64,000 nt of DNA from Anderseniella sp. Alg231-50. GTDB taxonomy: Bacteria > Pseudomonadota > Alphaproteobacteria > Rhizobiales > Aestuariivirgaceae. Under the pieces are notes generated by a model. It made no database searches. It was given only the letters and a program-made list of their open reading frames with translations, and was not told where the DNA came from. Location: NCBI RefSeq assembly GCF_900149695.1, contig NZ_LT703003.1:1674001-1738000 (forward strand). The letters are read 5' to 3'. A program made the position numbers and the translations under genes. Below, piece after piece: positions 8,520-17,045 of the stretch (position 1 is the stretch's first letter; every line of letters begins with the position of its first letter).

Positions 8520-9626
8520 TTAAATCAGGGGCGCCGTGTTGGTGGCTGTTGCCCAGAACAATAACCCGCCGACGCAGGCAATGAACAGTCCGCCCATGAG
8601 TTTCAGGCCGAAGGCGGTTCTGTCCAGCCATAAGGGGTTGTGACCGGAGTACTTCAATGCCAAGTCGCGTGACTTTACCGCAAGGCTGGCGATGATCGAA
8701 ACCGTAATGGCTGTGCCCAGTGCCATGACAAATGTTGCCGCCACGCCTGCCCAGTACAGGCCCAGTGCCGATGAAAACAGCAGTACCAGAATACCTCCGG
8801 TACACGGCCTGATGCCCACGGCAAAGGCGATTGTTACAGCCTTCCAGATATCCACCGGATGATCGAGATCCTTGGCCGACGGCATATGCGCATGGCCGCA
8901 ACCGCAGTCGGGTCCATGCTCATGATCATGATGGTGATCATGCTGATGTGTGTGGTGATGGTCCTGGTGGTGGAGGTGATCATGGGCGGGTGCCGTCGAT
9001 ACAGCCGCTATTGGCGCCAGGCGCGGGCGTATGGCCTGCCAGACCAGCCACAGGCCGGTCAAGGCGATCAGCCCGTAACTGGTGGCTTCCAGTGCTATGG
9101 CCATGGACTTGGCCGAGCTTGCCGCAGCCTTCACAGTCAGCAGCAGAGCCGATACCAGTACAACGGCAGTGATCGCCTGGAACATGGCCGCCATGAAGGA
9201 GATCATCACGCCCCGTTTCAACTGGCGCTCGTTGGCCAGCAGCCAGGCGGACACCACGGCCTTGCCGTGGCCGGGACCTGCGGCATGCAGGATGCCATAG
9301 GCAAAACTCAGCGCCATCAGCGTCAGCGCCGCAGACCAGGGCGATCCGCGTTTCATGGCGGTCAGTGCCGCTGACATCTTGCCGTAAAAGGAACGTTGCT
9401 GCGCCTTTATCCATTCAACCGGGCTGCCGGTCAGCGTCGGCACGGCGTCGGCGCTGCCTGCATTCTTGCGGCGCTGCAACAATAACTGGCCCGGTTTTAC
9501 CGTTTGGGGCTGGGCAGTGTCAGCCTGTGCCATCAAGACAGGGACAGGCGGGTTGGCGTGCGCCATCTGCCAGCCGGGCAGGCAGGCGGCAGCGAGTGCA
9601 AGCAGGACAAGAACAATGCGGATCAA
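8520..9626 (-). CDS. NicO/RcnA-type nickel-cobalt exporter with His-rich loop
   Basis: A 368-residue membrane protein of the NicO family. It has the hallmark HAAGPGHGK (residues 114-121) in one helix and a second metal-site helix with GIRPCTGGI. A cytoplasmic or periplasmic His-rich loop spans residues about 215-247 and ends in CGCGHAH. NicO members export Ni2+/Co2+, or work with DUF1007 proteins in metal handling. The start is TTG at 9626, preceded by GAGGGGTGAACC, with an in-frame stop directly upstream, so no longer ATG start exists. It lies 16 bases downstream of the DUF1007 gene in one operon. Confidence 0.85.
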   Translation of the reverse strand: MIRIVLVLLALAAACLPGWQMAHANPPVPVLMAQADTAQPQTVKPGQLLLQRRKNAGSADAVPTLTGSPVEWIKAQQRSFYGKMSAALTAMKRGSPWSAALTLMALSFAYGILHAAGPGHGKAVVSAWLLANERQLKRGVMISFMAAMFQAITAVVLVSALLLTVKAAASSAKSMAIALEATSYGLIALTGLWLVWQAIRPRLAPIAAVSTAPAHDHLHHQDHHHTHQHDHHHDHEHGPDCGCGHAHMPSAKDLDHPVDIWKAVTIAFAVGIRPCTGGILVLLFSSALGLYWAGVAATFVMALGTAITVSIIASLAVKSRDLALKYSGHNPLWLDRTAFGLKLMGGLFIACVGGLLFWATATNTAPLI

Positions 9627-9642
9627 GGTTCACCCCTCACGG

Positions 9643-10332
9643 TTAGCTTGCTGGCGGCTTGCAGGAAACCGAAACGGGTTGTGCGAACAAGGAGCCGAAA
9701 TCCTGCGGCTGCTCCGGTTGCCAGTCTGCCGGCTTTTCCGCCAGTTCCTGCTTGGTCTGCTCGATGCTTTCATCGAAAGCCAGTGTGCCGACATTGATCA
9801 CGCAACCCTTTGGTAAGTTGCCGATGGCAGCGACGGTTTCACCCTTGATGTAATCAAAGGCAATGAAAAAGTCCGGGTCATAAATCTTGTAGGTAAACTC
9901 TCCGGTTGTCAGGTCCACCGGCGTTGTGAACGGGACCACGAAAGTCATCGACAGCCGGCCCTGATCGTTGATGCGCTGGCCGTATTCGGTAACATCGGCG
10001 TAAGCGATGTCCTTGCCGTTTGCCTTGGCTGCGGTGAAATACCGGAACTCTTTCAGGGCATTGATGTTTTCCGTCACCACCGGCTGCAGTTCGGCGGCGG
10101 TGTAGATGCCGTCCTTGTCGGCATCCATGCCTTCGGTGGCGGCTTCGGTATAGCCCTGGTCGAAAATCCATTCCACATGAATGGCGGTGGCGCGGCCCTG
10201 TTCATCCAGGATGATGTCGGTGCGCATGTCGGAATAGACATGCGGGTGGGCAAAAACAGGTTGTGAAAACAACGCGGCTGCAACAATCAGGCCCGAAGAC
10301 GCAGCGATGTGTTTTTTCGACAATACGGTCAT
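9643..10332 (-). CDS. DUF1007 periplasmic protein, partner of the NicO transporter
   Basis: A 229-residue protein with a signal peptide ending near VFAHPHVY. The DUF1007 hallmark HPHVYSDMR follows the cleavage site, then a stretch with DADKDGIYTAAEL that resembles an acidic Ca-binding or EF-hand-like loop. DUF1007 genes usually sit beside NicO transporters and are thought to be their periplasmic metal-binding component. The start at 10332 (MTVLSKKH) is chosen over an ATG-type start at 10389 because it gives a direct signal peptide. It is co-directional with the NicO gene 16 bases away. Confidence 0.85.
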   Translation of the reverse strand: MTVLSKKHIAASSGLIVAAALFSQPVFAHPHVYSDMRTDIILDEQGRATAIHVEWIFDQGYTEAATEGMDADKDGIYTAAELQPVVTENINALKEFRYFTAAKANGKDIAYADVTEYGQRINDQGRLSMTFVVPFTTPVDLTTGEFTYKIYDPDFFIAFDYIKGETVAAIGNLPKGCVINVGTLAFDESIEQTKQELAEKPADWQPEQPQDFGSLFAQPVSVSCKPPAS

Positions 10333-10544
10333 GATGCGGTCCGTTTGCGGGAAGCCGGAAATTCGAGTGTTAGCCGCAGTTTGCAGCAATATCGTGATGT
10401 CTCGCGCGCATTATTGCGCAACAGACGTGATTTGCAAATTAACTTTGACACAGGTTGAACCACGCCAAGTGCGGTCTTTTGCATGGGGTTTGTGGCAGAA
10501 ACCAGCACGAAACAGGAGTTTGCAAGGCTGCTTGTGACGGTCAA

Positions 10545-10613
10545 AAAAGCGCCGTGATCTAACGCATATGTGACAGTGAATTGCCCGCTTCGCTGTTGCA
10601 TCACGGCGCTTTT
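10545..10613. repeat. 14-bp perfect inverted repeat with a 41-base spacer
   Basis: AAAAGCGCCGTGAT at 10545-10558 and its exact complement at 10600-10613, which ends in CTTTT. It lies in the divergent region between the DUF1007 gene and ccdA, 52 bases before the ccdA start. A transcript toward ccdA could fold into a long stem-loop ending in a short U-run. It could be a 5'-leader attenuator or a decayed mobile-element end. Function is not shown. Confidence 0.5.
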
Positions 10614-10664
10614 ACCAGCACTTTCGGGCGAAATTACCCGACCACGGTATCAGGCAAGGAAAAC

Positions 10665-11438
10665 ATGGGACTGGACGTATCTATCTGGGCGGCATTCTTT
10701 GCCGGACTGCTGAGTTTCCTGAGCCCGTGCGTGTTGCCGCTGGTGCCGCCTTACCTGTGCTTTATTGCCGGGACATCGCTGGAAGAGCTGACGGGAGAAG
10801 CTGAAACCGATGGTGCCGTGCAGCGCAGGGCCCTGGTGGCTTCGGTGTTGTTCGTGCTGGGCTTTTCGACGGTTTTCATAGCGCTTGGCGCATCGGCCAG
10901 CGTGATCGGGCAGTGGCTCAGGGAAGCCACCACCTGGGAAATCACCATCGGCAGCATGAATTTTCCGGTGCTGACGTCGGTTGCCGGTGTCATCATCATT
11001 ATCATGGGGCTGCACTTCCTCGGCGCGTTCCGTATCGGCTTCCTGTCGCGCGAGGTGCGCTATCAGCAGGAAGCAAAACCGGTCGGGCTGTTCGGCGCCT
11101 ATGCCATCGGGCTTGCCTTTGCGCTCGGGTGGACACCATGCATCGGGCCGGTGCTGGCTGCCATCCTGACCGTGGCCGGTTCGGCCGACAGTGTAACCAA
11201 GGGGGCAGGGCTGCTGGCGATCTATTCAGCCGGGCTTGGCGTGCCGTTCCTGCTGGCTGCGGTTGCCATGCCGCAGTTCCTGGTTTTCATGAAGAAGTTT
11301 CGCCGCCATCTCGGCCTGGTTGAAAAGGCCATGGGAGGCATGCTGGTGGTCACCGGTGTGCTGTTCCTGACCGGCACGTTTACCGCGCTTTCATACTGGA
11401 TGATCGAAACCTTCCCCGGTCTTGCCACCTTGGGCTAA
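10665..11438 (+). CDS. ccdA: CcdA-like cytochrome c biogenesis / thiol-disulfide transporter
   Basis: A 257-residue six-helix membrane protein of the CcdA/DsbD-beta family. Both redox cysteines are present, in LSPCVLPLVPPY and ALGWTPCIGPVL. The family carries electrons from cytoplasmic thioredoxin to periplasmic thiol-disulfide proteins needed for cytochrome c maturation. The start at 10665 follows AGGCAAGGAAAAC and gives MGLDVSIWAAFF, the normal first helix. A small DUF6489 gene follows 38 bases later. No thioredoxin-like partner is adjacent. Confidence 0.88.
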   Translation: MGLDVSIWAAFFAGLLSFLSPCVLPLVPPYLCFIAGTSLEELTGEAETDGAVQRRALVASVLFVLGFSTVFIALGASASVIGQWLREATTWEITIGSMNFPVLTSVAGVIIIIMGLHFLGAFRIGFLSREVRYQQEAKPVGLFGAYAIGLAFALGWTPCIGPVLAAILTVAGSADSVTKGAGLLAIYSAGLGVPFLLAAVAMPQFLVFMKKFRRHLGLVEKAMGGMLVVTGVLFLTGTFTALSYWMIETFPGLATLG

Positions 11439-11476
11439 ACTTGCTTCCATTCACCTGAATTGGAATGGAGAGCCCC

Positions 11477-11731
11477 ATGAAAGTTACCATCGACATTGAC
11501 TGCACGCCGGAAGAGGCGCGCACCTTCTTTGGCCTGCCTGACGTGCAGCCGATGCAAAAGGCCATGATGGCCAAGATGCAGGCGCAGATGGAAAGCCAGA
11601 TGGACCAGCTCGACCCAACAGAGATCATGAAAACCTGGATGACACCGGGCATTGAGGGCTTCGGCCAGTTTCAAAAGGCCATGTGGGCAGCAGCGACCAG
11701 CGGGAACCCGGCGAAACCGGGCAAGGACTAG
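11477..11731 (+). CDS. Small DUF6489-type protein
   Basis: An 84-residue protein that starts MKVTIDIDCTPEEART and has an amphipathic Met/Gln-rich helix (MAKMQAQMESQMDQL). This pattern is common in a small alphaproteobacterial family I recall as DUF6489; it has no known function. The start at 11477 follows GGAGAG with good spacing; an ATG at 11465 would place the Shine-Dalgarno inside the gene. It probably shares a transcript with ccdA. Confidence 0.75.
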   Translation: MKVTIDIDCTPEEARTFFGLPDVQPMQKAMMAKMQAQMESQMDQLDPTEIMKTWMTPGIEGFGQFQKAMWAAATSGNPAKPGKD

Positions 11732-11751
11732 GGCAGGACGTGCAATCGCGC

Positions 11752-12627
11752 TCAGATCAAATGATGAATTTCCGGAACAAAGGTCTGGTCGTCCATCGGC
11801 GGGCGGACATAGCCGGCTTGTTCCGGTCTTTCATCCAAAACCACCGTCTCCGGCGTGACATCTTCGTACGGGATCAATGACAGCAAGTGGCTGATGCAAT
11901 TGAGGCGAGCATGTTTCTTGACGTCGGAGGCCACGACGTACCAGGGCGCCTGTTTGATGTCGGTATGGGAAAACATCATGTCCTTGGCCTTTGAATACTC
12001 GACCCAGCGTTTTCGGCTCTCCAGGTCCATCGGGCTCAGCTTCCAGCGTTTGGTCGGGTCTGTCAGGCGTTTCTGAAACCGGCGTTCCTGCTCTTCATCA
12101 CTGACAGAAAACCAGTATTTTATCAGCTGAATGCCGGCACGTACCAGCATGCGTTCAAACTCGGGACAGCTGCGCATGAACTCCCGGTATTCTTCGTCCT
12201 TGCAAAATCCCATGACGCGCTCGACACCGGCGCGATTGTACCAGGACCGGTCAAAGATAACGATCTCTCCGGCTGCAGGCAGGTGCGGCACATAGCGCTG
12301 GAAGTACCATTGGGTTTTTTCCCGTTCCGTCGGTGCCGGTAAAGCCACGACATGACAGATGCGAGGGTTCAAGGCTTCGGTGATACGCTTTATGGTACCG
12401 CCCTTGCCGGCTGCATCGCGGCCCTCGAACACGATAGCCACCCTGTGACCGGTTTGTTTCACCCATTCCTGGAGCTTGACCAGTTCGATTTGTTGCTGGA
12501 CCAGCGCCTTTTCATAGGCGGTGTTGGATATCTTTTTGGACTTTTGTCCGCCTGGCTTGCGTGATTTGGTTCCATTGCCAGATTTGTCTGGATCGCCTGC
12601 AAGCTTGGTGTCAACGCTCTTTGCCAT
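11752..12627 (-). CDS. ppk2: Polyphosphate kinase 2
   Basis: A 291-residue PPK2-family enzyme that transfers phosphate between polyphosphate and nucleotides. Walker A is FEGRDAAGKGGTIKRI, Walker B is FDRSWYNRAGVE, and the lid module contains RWKLSPMDLESRKRW. The length matches single-domain PPK2. The N-terminal 35 residues are Lys/Gly-rich and probably disordered. The start at 12627 is preferred because GGAGG is 8 bases upstream, whereas the ATG at 12633 is only 2 bases from it. The gene is convergent with the DUF6489 gene. Confidence 0.93.
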   Translation of the reverse strand: MAKSVDTKLAGDPDKSGNGTKSRKPGGQKSKKISNTAYEKALVQQQIELVKLQEWVKQTGHRVAIVFEGRDAAGKGGTIKRITEALNPRICHVVALPAPTEREKTQWYFQRYVPHLPAAGEIVIFDRSWYNRAGVERVMGFCKDEEYREFMRSCPEFERMLVRAGIQLIKYWFSVSDEEQERRFQKRLTDPTKRWKLSPMDLESRKRWVEYSKAKDMMFSHTDIKQAPWYVVASDVKKHARLNCISHLLSLIPYEDVTPETVVLDERPEQAGYVRPPMDDQTFVPEIHHLI

Positions 12628-12734
12628 ACCCATTTCCTCCCATGTTTTCCTTTACGGCAACACAGCAAGGGCATGAAGGTCAAGCCAGTCAGGACAATGA
12701 GGCCTGATTTCTCGCTGGCCTGCAGCAGCAATTA

Positions 12735-13604
12735 TCACTCTGCTGCGATCGACGATCGGCCGGCCATGAGGAACGTCCGGCCGTCGAGCGGCAGGGCCTG
12801 GCCGGTGGTTGTGCGTTCGTGTTCAGGCAGGACGTCGAGCGATGGCCACAGGCCGGTTTCCAGGCTGTCGGCATAGCCGTATGGCAGACCTTGCGTTCTG
12901 ATACGCGTGGCTGCGGTGTGCGCGTCAAACCCGATCGCATGGTGGGTCAGCGACACGCCACCGGGTTGCGGTGTCAGAACGGAGGCCCAGATCCGGCTGG
13001 TGCCGTCATTCGCCGGCATGCCGAGCGCGCCGGAATTGTGCCAGCAATGATTGCCGATGAATCTCGTAAACGGGATGCCGACGTGTCCGGCGATCACCAG
13101 GTCGGCGCCTGTCGCATCCAGTTCGCGCTCGAATTCGGTATCAGGCAGTGACGCAAACATGAAGCGGTTGGTCTGCCGGACGGAACCATGCACGACCCGC
13201 GCGGACACGCCGCCCACCGAGAAAGCCAGTTGTGCGGGCAGGTCGGCCATCCACTGCCTGCTGCCGGCAGACAGTGTCGCCAGCGCATGCGCATACCAGC
13301 GTACGGATGCGGCATCACACGCGGAGCCTTCTGCATATCCGCAACCGCAATCAGCGCCGCCCACCACAATCTGTTCTTCGACATTGCCCTTGATGGCGTG
13401 CCATCCGCGCGCCGCCATGAACCGCACCGAGCCTTCAGTGTCGGCGCAATAGGCAACTGCATCGCCTGAGTGAATGACACGGGCATCGCTGATGCCGAGT
13501 GACAATTGCAACTCTGCCAGCGCCTCAAGCGACTGCAGGTTGCCGTAGGCACCGCCGCAGATCAGCACCGGTTCGGTGAAGGTTCCCAGATCAGCAGTTT
13601 CCAC
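12735..13604 (-). CDS. Metallophosphoesterase-like protein with altered metal motifs
   Basis: A 289-residue protein resembling calcineurin-like phosphoesterases of the YfcE/MJ0936 kind. Motif positions are recognisable: ICGGAYGNLQSLEA where GDxHGN is expected, HSGDAVAYCAD (GD motif kept), IKGNVEEQ in place of GNHE/D, VVHGS, and AGHVGIPF in place of GHTH. Loss of the first Asp/His pair suggests altered or lost metal binding. It starts 7 bases after the nitrile hydratase accessory gene and is probably the last gene of that operon. Its substrate is unknown. Confidence 0.7.
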   Translation of the reverse strand: METADLGTFTEPVLICGGAYGNLQSLEALAELQLSLGISDARVIHSGDAVAYCADTEGSVRFMAARGWHAIKGNVEEQIVVGGADCGCGYAEGSACDAASVRWYAHALATLSAGSRQWMADLPAQLAFSVGGVSARVVHGSVRQTNRFMFASLPDTEFERELDATGADLVIAGHVGIPFTRFIGNHCWHNSGALGMPANDGTSRIWASVLTPQPGGVSLTHHAIGFDAHTAATRIRTQGLPYGYADSLETGLWPSLDVLPEHERTTTGQALPLDGRTFLMAGRSSIAAE

Positions 13605-13610
13605 GATTGC

Positions 13611-13970
13611 TCAGTTCCGTGTCTCGGCGCCGAGTTCAATCGGGCTGCCATGTGGCGTGGCTCTGGCCGCCCGATCCCAGGCATCCTTGCGGTCAAGACG
13701 TTCGTTCTCGCTCAGTGCGCCCTTTTCCTGGGTGATTTTTTCAAGCGCCGCAAGCCAGCGCATATAATAGTTCTCCGCCGCATCGTCGGGACCGGCAGCG
13801 GCAATCTCCCTGCTCAGCGCATCAGCCCATTCGACCCAGGTAAACAGGCCTTTTTCATGCAGCTTCACGGTCATGGCGAAGGCCTGCGCCTGCCAGGGTT
13901 CGGCAAACACCGGCTCGTCAGCTTCCGTAACAAGACCGGGGAGCTGTCTGACATCTTCAGGCAGGGACAA
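13611..13970 (-). CDS. Nitrile hydratase accessory (activator) protein
   Basis: A 119-residue protein like the P14K/NhlE activators that help load cobalt into the nitrile hydratase alpha subunit. It shows the shared beta-subunit-like stretch DEPVFAEPWQAQAFAMTVKLHE. The start is taken as TTG at 13970 (giving MSLPEDVRQ), with GGGAGAG upstream and a 14-base overlap with nthB. Longer ATG frames would run far into nthB in another frame and do not resemble the family. It follows nthA and nthB in the usual order. Confidence 0.82.
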   Translation of the reverse strand: MSLPEDVRQLPGLVTEADEPVFAEPWQAQAFAMTVKLHEKGLFTWVEWADALSREIAAAGPDDAAENYYMRWLAALEKITQEKGALSENERLDRKDAWDRAARATPHGSPIELGAETRN

Positions 13971-14619
13971 GGTAGCTCTCCCACAGGTCAGCATGCATGG
14001 CGTCATTGGCCGGGGCATCTTCTCCCCAAAGCTCACGGGCTGCAAATCGCACAGTATACAGGTGCTGCGGGTTTTCACCTTTGCCGTGGGCGTTGCTGTC
14101 GGGGAATATGTGACCCTTGTGCCAGGCGACGATCTCGCCTTCGCAGCCACGCAAGTATCGTGGCAGCCGGGTATGGCCGTCCGGGTTCATGCGTACCGCG
14201 CGAACCTTGCTGCCGGTCTTGAACTTTGGTTGTGTGTCGAGGTCACGATTGGCCGGTCCGCCCTTTGCCAGAATGCCGGCCACTTCATCGGCAGCCACCG
14301 GATCGCGATGCAAATCGCGCGGCGTCACTTCCTGCCGGCCCAGGTGCACTTCGCCAGGCACCACAAACCCGGTGTCCAGCATCAGCTTGATCAGGCCTTC
14401 GGTCCAGATCTGGTAATAGCTGGATGTCATGTATTTGGCCGGGTGCATGCTTTCACGGGCATGGCGGCCCTGGTCAATATTCCACTGGCCGTAAAAACCC
14501 ATGGCAAGGGTTAGTGCAAAGGCCCGCTTTTCCCATTCGGCATGAAATACAGGCTCGTCAATTTCGGGATCGATGGGGCCGAGGCCGTGGACGCCGCCGA
14601 GATCCTGTCCGCCGTTCAT
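13957..14619 (-). CDS. nthB: Nitrile hydratase beta subunit
   Basis: A 220-residue beta subunit of nitrile hydratase, which converts nitriles to amides. The N-terminus [16 protein letters not shown] is the classic beta-subunit start. [17 protein letters not shown] and YYQIWTEGL follow, and the C-terminal SH3-like barrel carries the [13 protein letters not shown] motif. The start overlaps the nthA stop by 4 bases. The downstream activator overlaps its own end. No amidase gene for the next step is in the window. Confidence 0.94.
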   Translation of the reverse strand: MNGGQDLGGVHGLGPIDPEIDEPVFHAEWEKRAFALTLAMGFYGQWNIDQGRHARESMHPAKYMTSSYYQIWTEGLIKLMLDTGFVVPGEVHLGRQEVTPRDLHRDPVAADEVAGILAKGGPANRDLDTQPKFKTGSKVRAVRMNPDGHTRLPRYLRGCEGEIVAWHKGHIFPDSNAHGKGENPQHLYTVRFAARELWGEDAPANDAMHADLWESYLVPA

Positions 14620-15260
14620 GATGCCACCTGCTCGGGCGTCAACGCGAGCCCGGTTCCGATCATTGAGTTGCGGGTGACCAGGGTTGCAAGTTTTTCAGCA
14701 TCCCAGCCCCCGGTTCCCTGCGGGCGTTGCGGAATTACCAGATATCTGACTTCAGCCGTCGAGTCCCACACCTTGATGCCGACGTGCTCGGGCAGTTGTA
14801 CGCCGAATTCGGCCAGCACGCCGCGCGGGTCGGATACCGCGCGCGAGCGGTAGGGCGGGGCCTTGTACCAGACCGGTGGTAGCCCCAGAACGGGCCACGG
14901 ATAACACGAGCACAGCGTGCACACGACCATGTTGTGGGTGTCTTCGGTGTTCTCGACCGCCACCATGTGCTCTCCCTGGCGGCCGATAAACCCTAAGTCG
15001 GCAATGGCGTTGGTGGCGTCGGTGCGCAGTTTTTTCATGAAGGCAGCATCGGTCCAGGCTTTTGCGACCACCTGGGCGCCATTGCGCGGGCCAACACGCG
15101 TCTCATAGGTTTCGATCAGTTCATCGAGTGTGGCCGGGTCCACATAGCCCTTTTCCACGAGCAGGCTTTCCAGCGCCTTGACCCGCAGGGCTGTCTCGGA
15201 CAGCTCGGAATGCTCGCCATCATGGTGGTGGTGATCGTGGTCATGAGTGTCGTGTGCCAT
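14616..15260 (-). CDS. nthA: Nitrile hydratase alpha subunit, cobalt type
   Basis: A 214-residue alpha subunit carrying the catalytic metal. The claw motif is VCTLCSCY, with C114, C117, S118 and C119. Thr between the first two Cys is the hallmark of cobalt-type rather than iron-type (VCSLC) enzymes. The N-terminus is unusually His/Asp-rich ([15 protein letters not shown]), which could bind metal. The start at 15260 (MAHDTHD) is the plausible one; the Shine-Dalgarno is weak (AGAGAG about 14 bases away). It is the first gene of the nthA-nthB-activator operon and diverges from the HAD gene. Confidence 0.95.
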   Translation of the reverse strand: MAHDTHDHDHHHHDGEHSELSETALRVKALESLLVEKGYVDPATLDELIETYETRVGPRNGAQVVAKAWTDAAFMKKLRTDATNAIADLGFIGRQGEHMVAVENTEDTHNMVVCTLCSCYPWPVLGLPPVWYKAPPYRSRAVSDPRGVLAEFGVQLPEHVGIKVWDSTAEVRYLVIPQRPQGTGGWDAEKLATLVTRNSMIGTGLALTPEQVAS

Positions 15261-15348
15261 ATGGTGGGTTACTCTCTTGATTGAATGAGCGCCATACTGC
15301 AATCAAGTCAGTAGACTAACAACTCACAAATTTACAAGGAAATCCAAC

Positions 15349-16032
15349 ATGGCTGTGAAACTTGAGGGCATCAAGGCATGTGTGTTCGATGCCTATGGCA
15401 CACTGCTGAACGTTCATGCCCCGGTGGCGCAACTGTCCTCCCGCATCGGAAAGGATGCAGATGCGGTTTCCAAGCTGTGGCGGCAGAAGCAGCTTGAATA
15501 CACATGGTTGCGATCCCTGATGAAGGCTTATGTCCCGTTCTGGCAGATCACCGGAGATGCGCTGGATTATACGCTGGAGGCGTTTTCCATCGAAGACCAG
15601 GCACTGCGCGACGACCTGATGGAACTGTACCTGCACCTGGCGGCATACGATGACGCGGTGGCCTGTCTGAAAGTACTGAAGGAGCTGGGCGTTGCCACGG
15701 CAATCCTGTCCAACGGGTCACCCGACATGCTGGATGCGGCGGTGAAATCGTCCGGCCTTGATGCCTACCTGGACGAAAACATCTCGGTGGCGGATGTCGG
15801 CATTTTCAAGCCGGACCCGCAGGTCTACCAGCAGGCAGTGGATCGCATGGGCGTGGCAGAGAGATCCGAAATCTGCTTCGTGTCTGCCAACACATGGGAT
15901 GCCCAGGCGTCGAAAAGCTTTGGTTTCCAGGTCGCCCGCATCAACCGCTTCGGCCTCAAGGATGACCGTATTCCCGGCACACCCGACATGCTGCTCGAAA
16001 GCCTGGAAGAGCTGCCCGGCGTGGTGCGGTAG
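15349..16032 (+). CDS. Haloacid dehalogenase type II (HAD superfamily)
   Basis: A 227-residue HAD hydrolase. Motif I is FDAYGTLLN (nucleophile D14), motif II SNGSPDML, motif III KPDPQVY, and motif IV SANTWDAQA. The combination of YGTLL, SNG and SANxWD fits (S)-2-haloacid dehalogenases, which replace halogen by hydroxyl on short haloacids. True substrate is not proven. The gene has AAGGAAATCCAAC before its ATG. It is divergent from nthA and followed closely by the GST gene. Confidence 0.88.
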   Translation: MAVKLEGIKACVFDAYGTLLNVHAPVAQLSSRIGKDADAVSKLWRQKQLEYTWLRSLMKAYVPFWQITGDALDYTLEAFSIEDQALRDDLMELYLHLAAYDDAVACLKVLKELGVATAILSNGSPDMLDAAVKSSGLDAYLDENISVADVGIFKPDPQVYQQAVDRMGVAERSEICFVSANTWDAQASKSFGFQVARINRFGLKDDRIPGTPDMLLESLEELPGVVR

Positions 16033-16041
16033 GTGATCGAC

Positions 16042-16986
16042 ATGCCAGATTCTGAATCCGAGATCATCCTGCACAATTATCCGCAATCGCCGGTGGCCGA
16101 GAAGGCCCGGGTTGCGTTTGGCATCAAGAACCTGAGCTGGCGCAATGTGGAAATTCCGCGACTGCCGCCGAAGCCGTTTCTGACCGCGCTGTCCGGTGGA
16201 TACCGGCGTACGCCGGTGATGCAGATCGGTGCTGACATATATTGTGACAGCCAGTGCATCCTGAGGGAGCTGGAGCGACGCTATCCGTCGCCAAGGTTTT
16301 TTCCCGGTGAAGATGCCGGCCTGATGTGGTGCCTGAGCCGGTGGACGGACGGTGGCCTGTTCGATCTCGGGGTTAAAATCGTGCTGGGGTCGGCGGGCAA
16401 CAACCTGCCGCCGGAATTTGCTGAGGATCGCGGCCGGCTGTACTTCGGTGAAAACTGGGCGGACGGCCTGAAAGCGGCCAATGCCGGACTGCCCCATCTT
16501 GTGTCTCAGGTGCGCGCGCCGTTTGCCTGGCTTGACCGCCAACTGGGTGATGGCCGCGATTTCCTGCTCGGGCGCGCACCGGCTGCAATCGATGCGCAGA
16601 TCTACCACGTGGTGTGGTTCCTGCACGGCCGGTGGGATCAGGGCCCGACGTTTCTGTCGGAGTTTCCGGCGCTGGAGAGATGGCGGGACAATGTCCGCAA
16701 GCTTGGCCACGGCGCCATGACGGACATGTCGCCGCAAGACGCCATTGACCGTGCCGGGGCCTGCGAACCTGTCCCTGTTGAAGGTAAGGACGCCAATGAT
16801 CCGCAAGGCCTGGAACCCGGCATGCAGGTCACGGTATCACCGGACCTCGATGGCGGCGAACAGCCGGTCGCAGGACAAGTGGTGGCTGTGAACTGTGACA
16901 CCATCACGCTGCACCGCTCCGAACCTGAAACCGGCAGCCTGCACGTACACTTTCCGCGTGCCGGATACCGGGTCGGTGTCACCTAG
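16042..16986 (+). CDS. Glutathione S-transferase-like protein with an extra C-terminal domain
   Basis: A 314-residue protein. Residues about 10-85 form a thioredoxin-like GST N-domain (ILHNYPQSPVAEKARVAFG, then YCDSQCILRELERRYP). Residues about 100-240 form the helical C-domain. A final region of about 65 residues (from GLEPGMQVTVSP) looks like a small beta-barrel and is not part of a normal GST of about 220 residues. The start may be GTG at 16033 or ATG at 16042; ATG is chosen for its AGGTG spacing. It directly follows the HAD gene, so the pair may detoxify haloorganics. Confidence 0.8.
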   Translation: MPDSESEIILHNYPQSPVAEKARVAFGIKNLSWRNVEIPRLPPKPFLTALSGGYRRTPVMQIGADIYCDSQCILRELERRYPSPRFFPGEDAGLMWCLSRWTDGGLFDLGVKIVLGSAGNNLPPEFAEDRGRLYFGENWADGLKAANAGLPHLVSQVRAPFAWLDRQLGDGRDFLLGRAPAAIDAQIYHVVWFLHGRWDQGPTFLSEFPALERWRDNVRKLGHGAMTDMSPQDAIDRAGACEPVPVEGKDANDPQGLEPGMQVTVSPDLDGGEQPVAGQVVAVNCDTITLHRSEPETGSLHVHFPRAGYRVGVT

Positions 16987-16992
16987 ATCGGT

Positions 16993-17023
16993 ACGGGTTT
17001 TGATTGAAGCAATCAAAACCCGT
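16993..17023. terminator. Bidirectional hairpin between GST and DUF1330 genes
   Basis: A perfect 14-bp stem, ACGGGTTTTGATTG, a 3-base loop AAG, and its complement. It lies 6 bases after the GST stop and 22 bases after the convergent DUF1330 stop. It is well placed to end both transcripts. Confidence 0.8.
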
Positions 17024-17045
17024 AAAACTGATCGTTTCCGAAGTG

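Noticed and set aside
10333-10660. Possible cobalamin or nickel riboswitch near the NicO/DUF1007 genes
   Set aside because: No B12-box or NiCo-like conserved loops could be found; only short palindromes (GCGCA-TTAT-TGCGC) are present.
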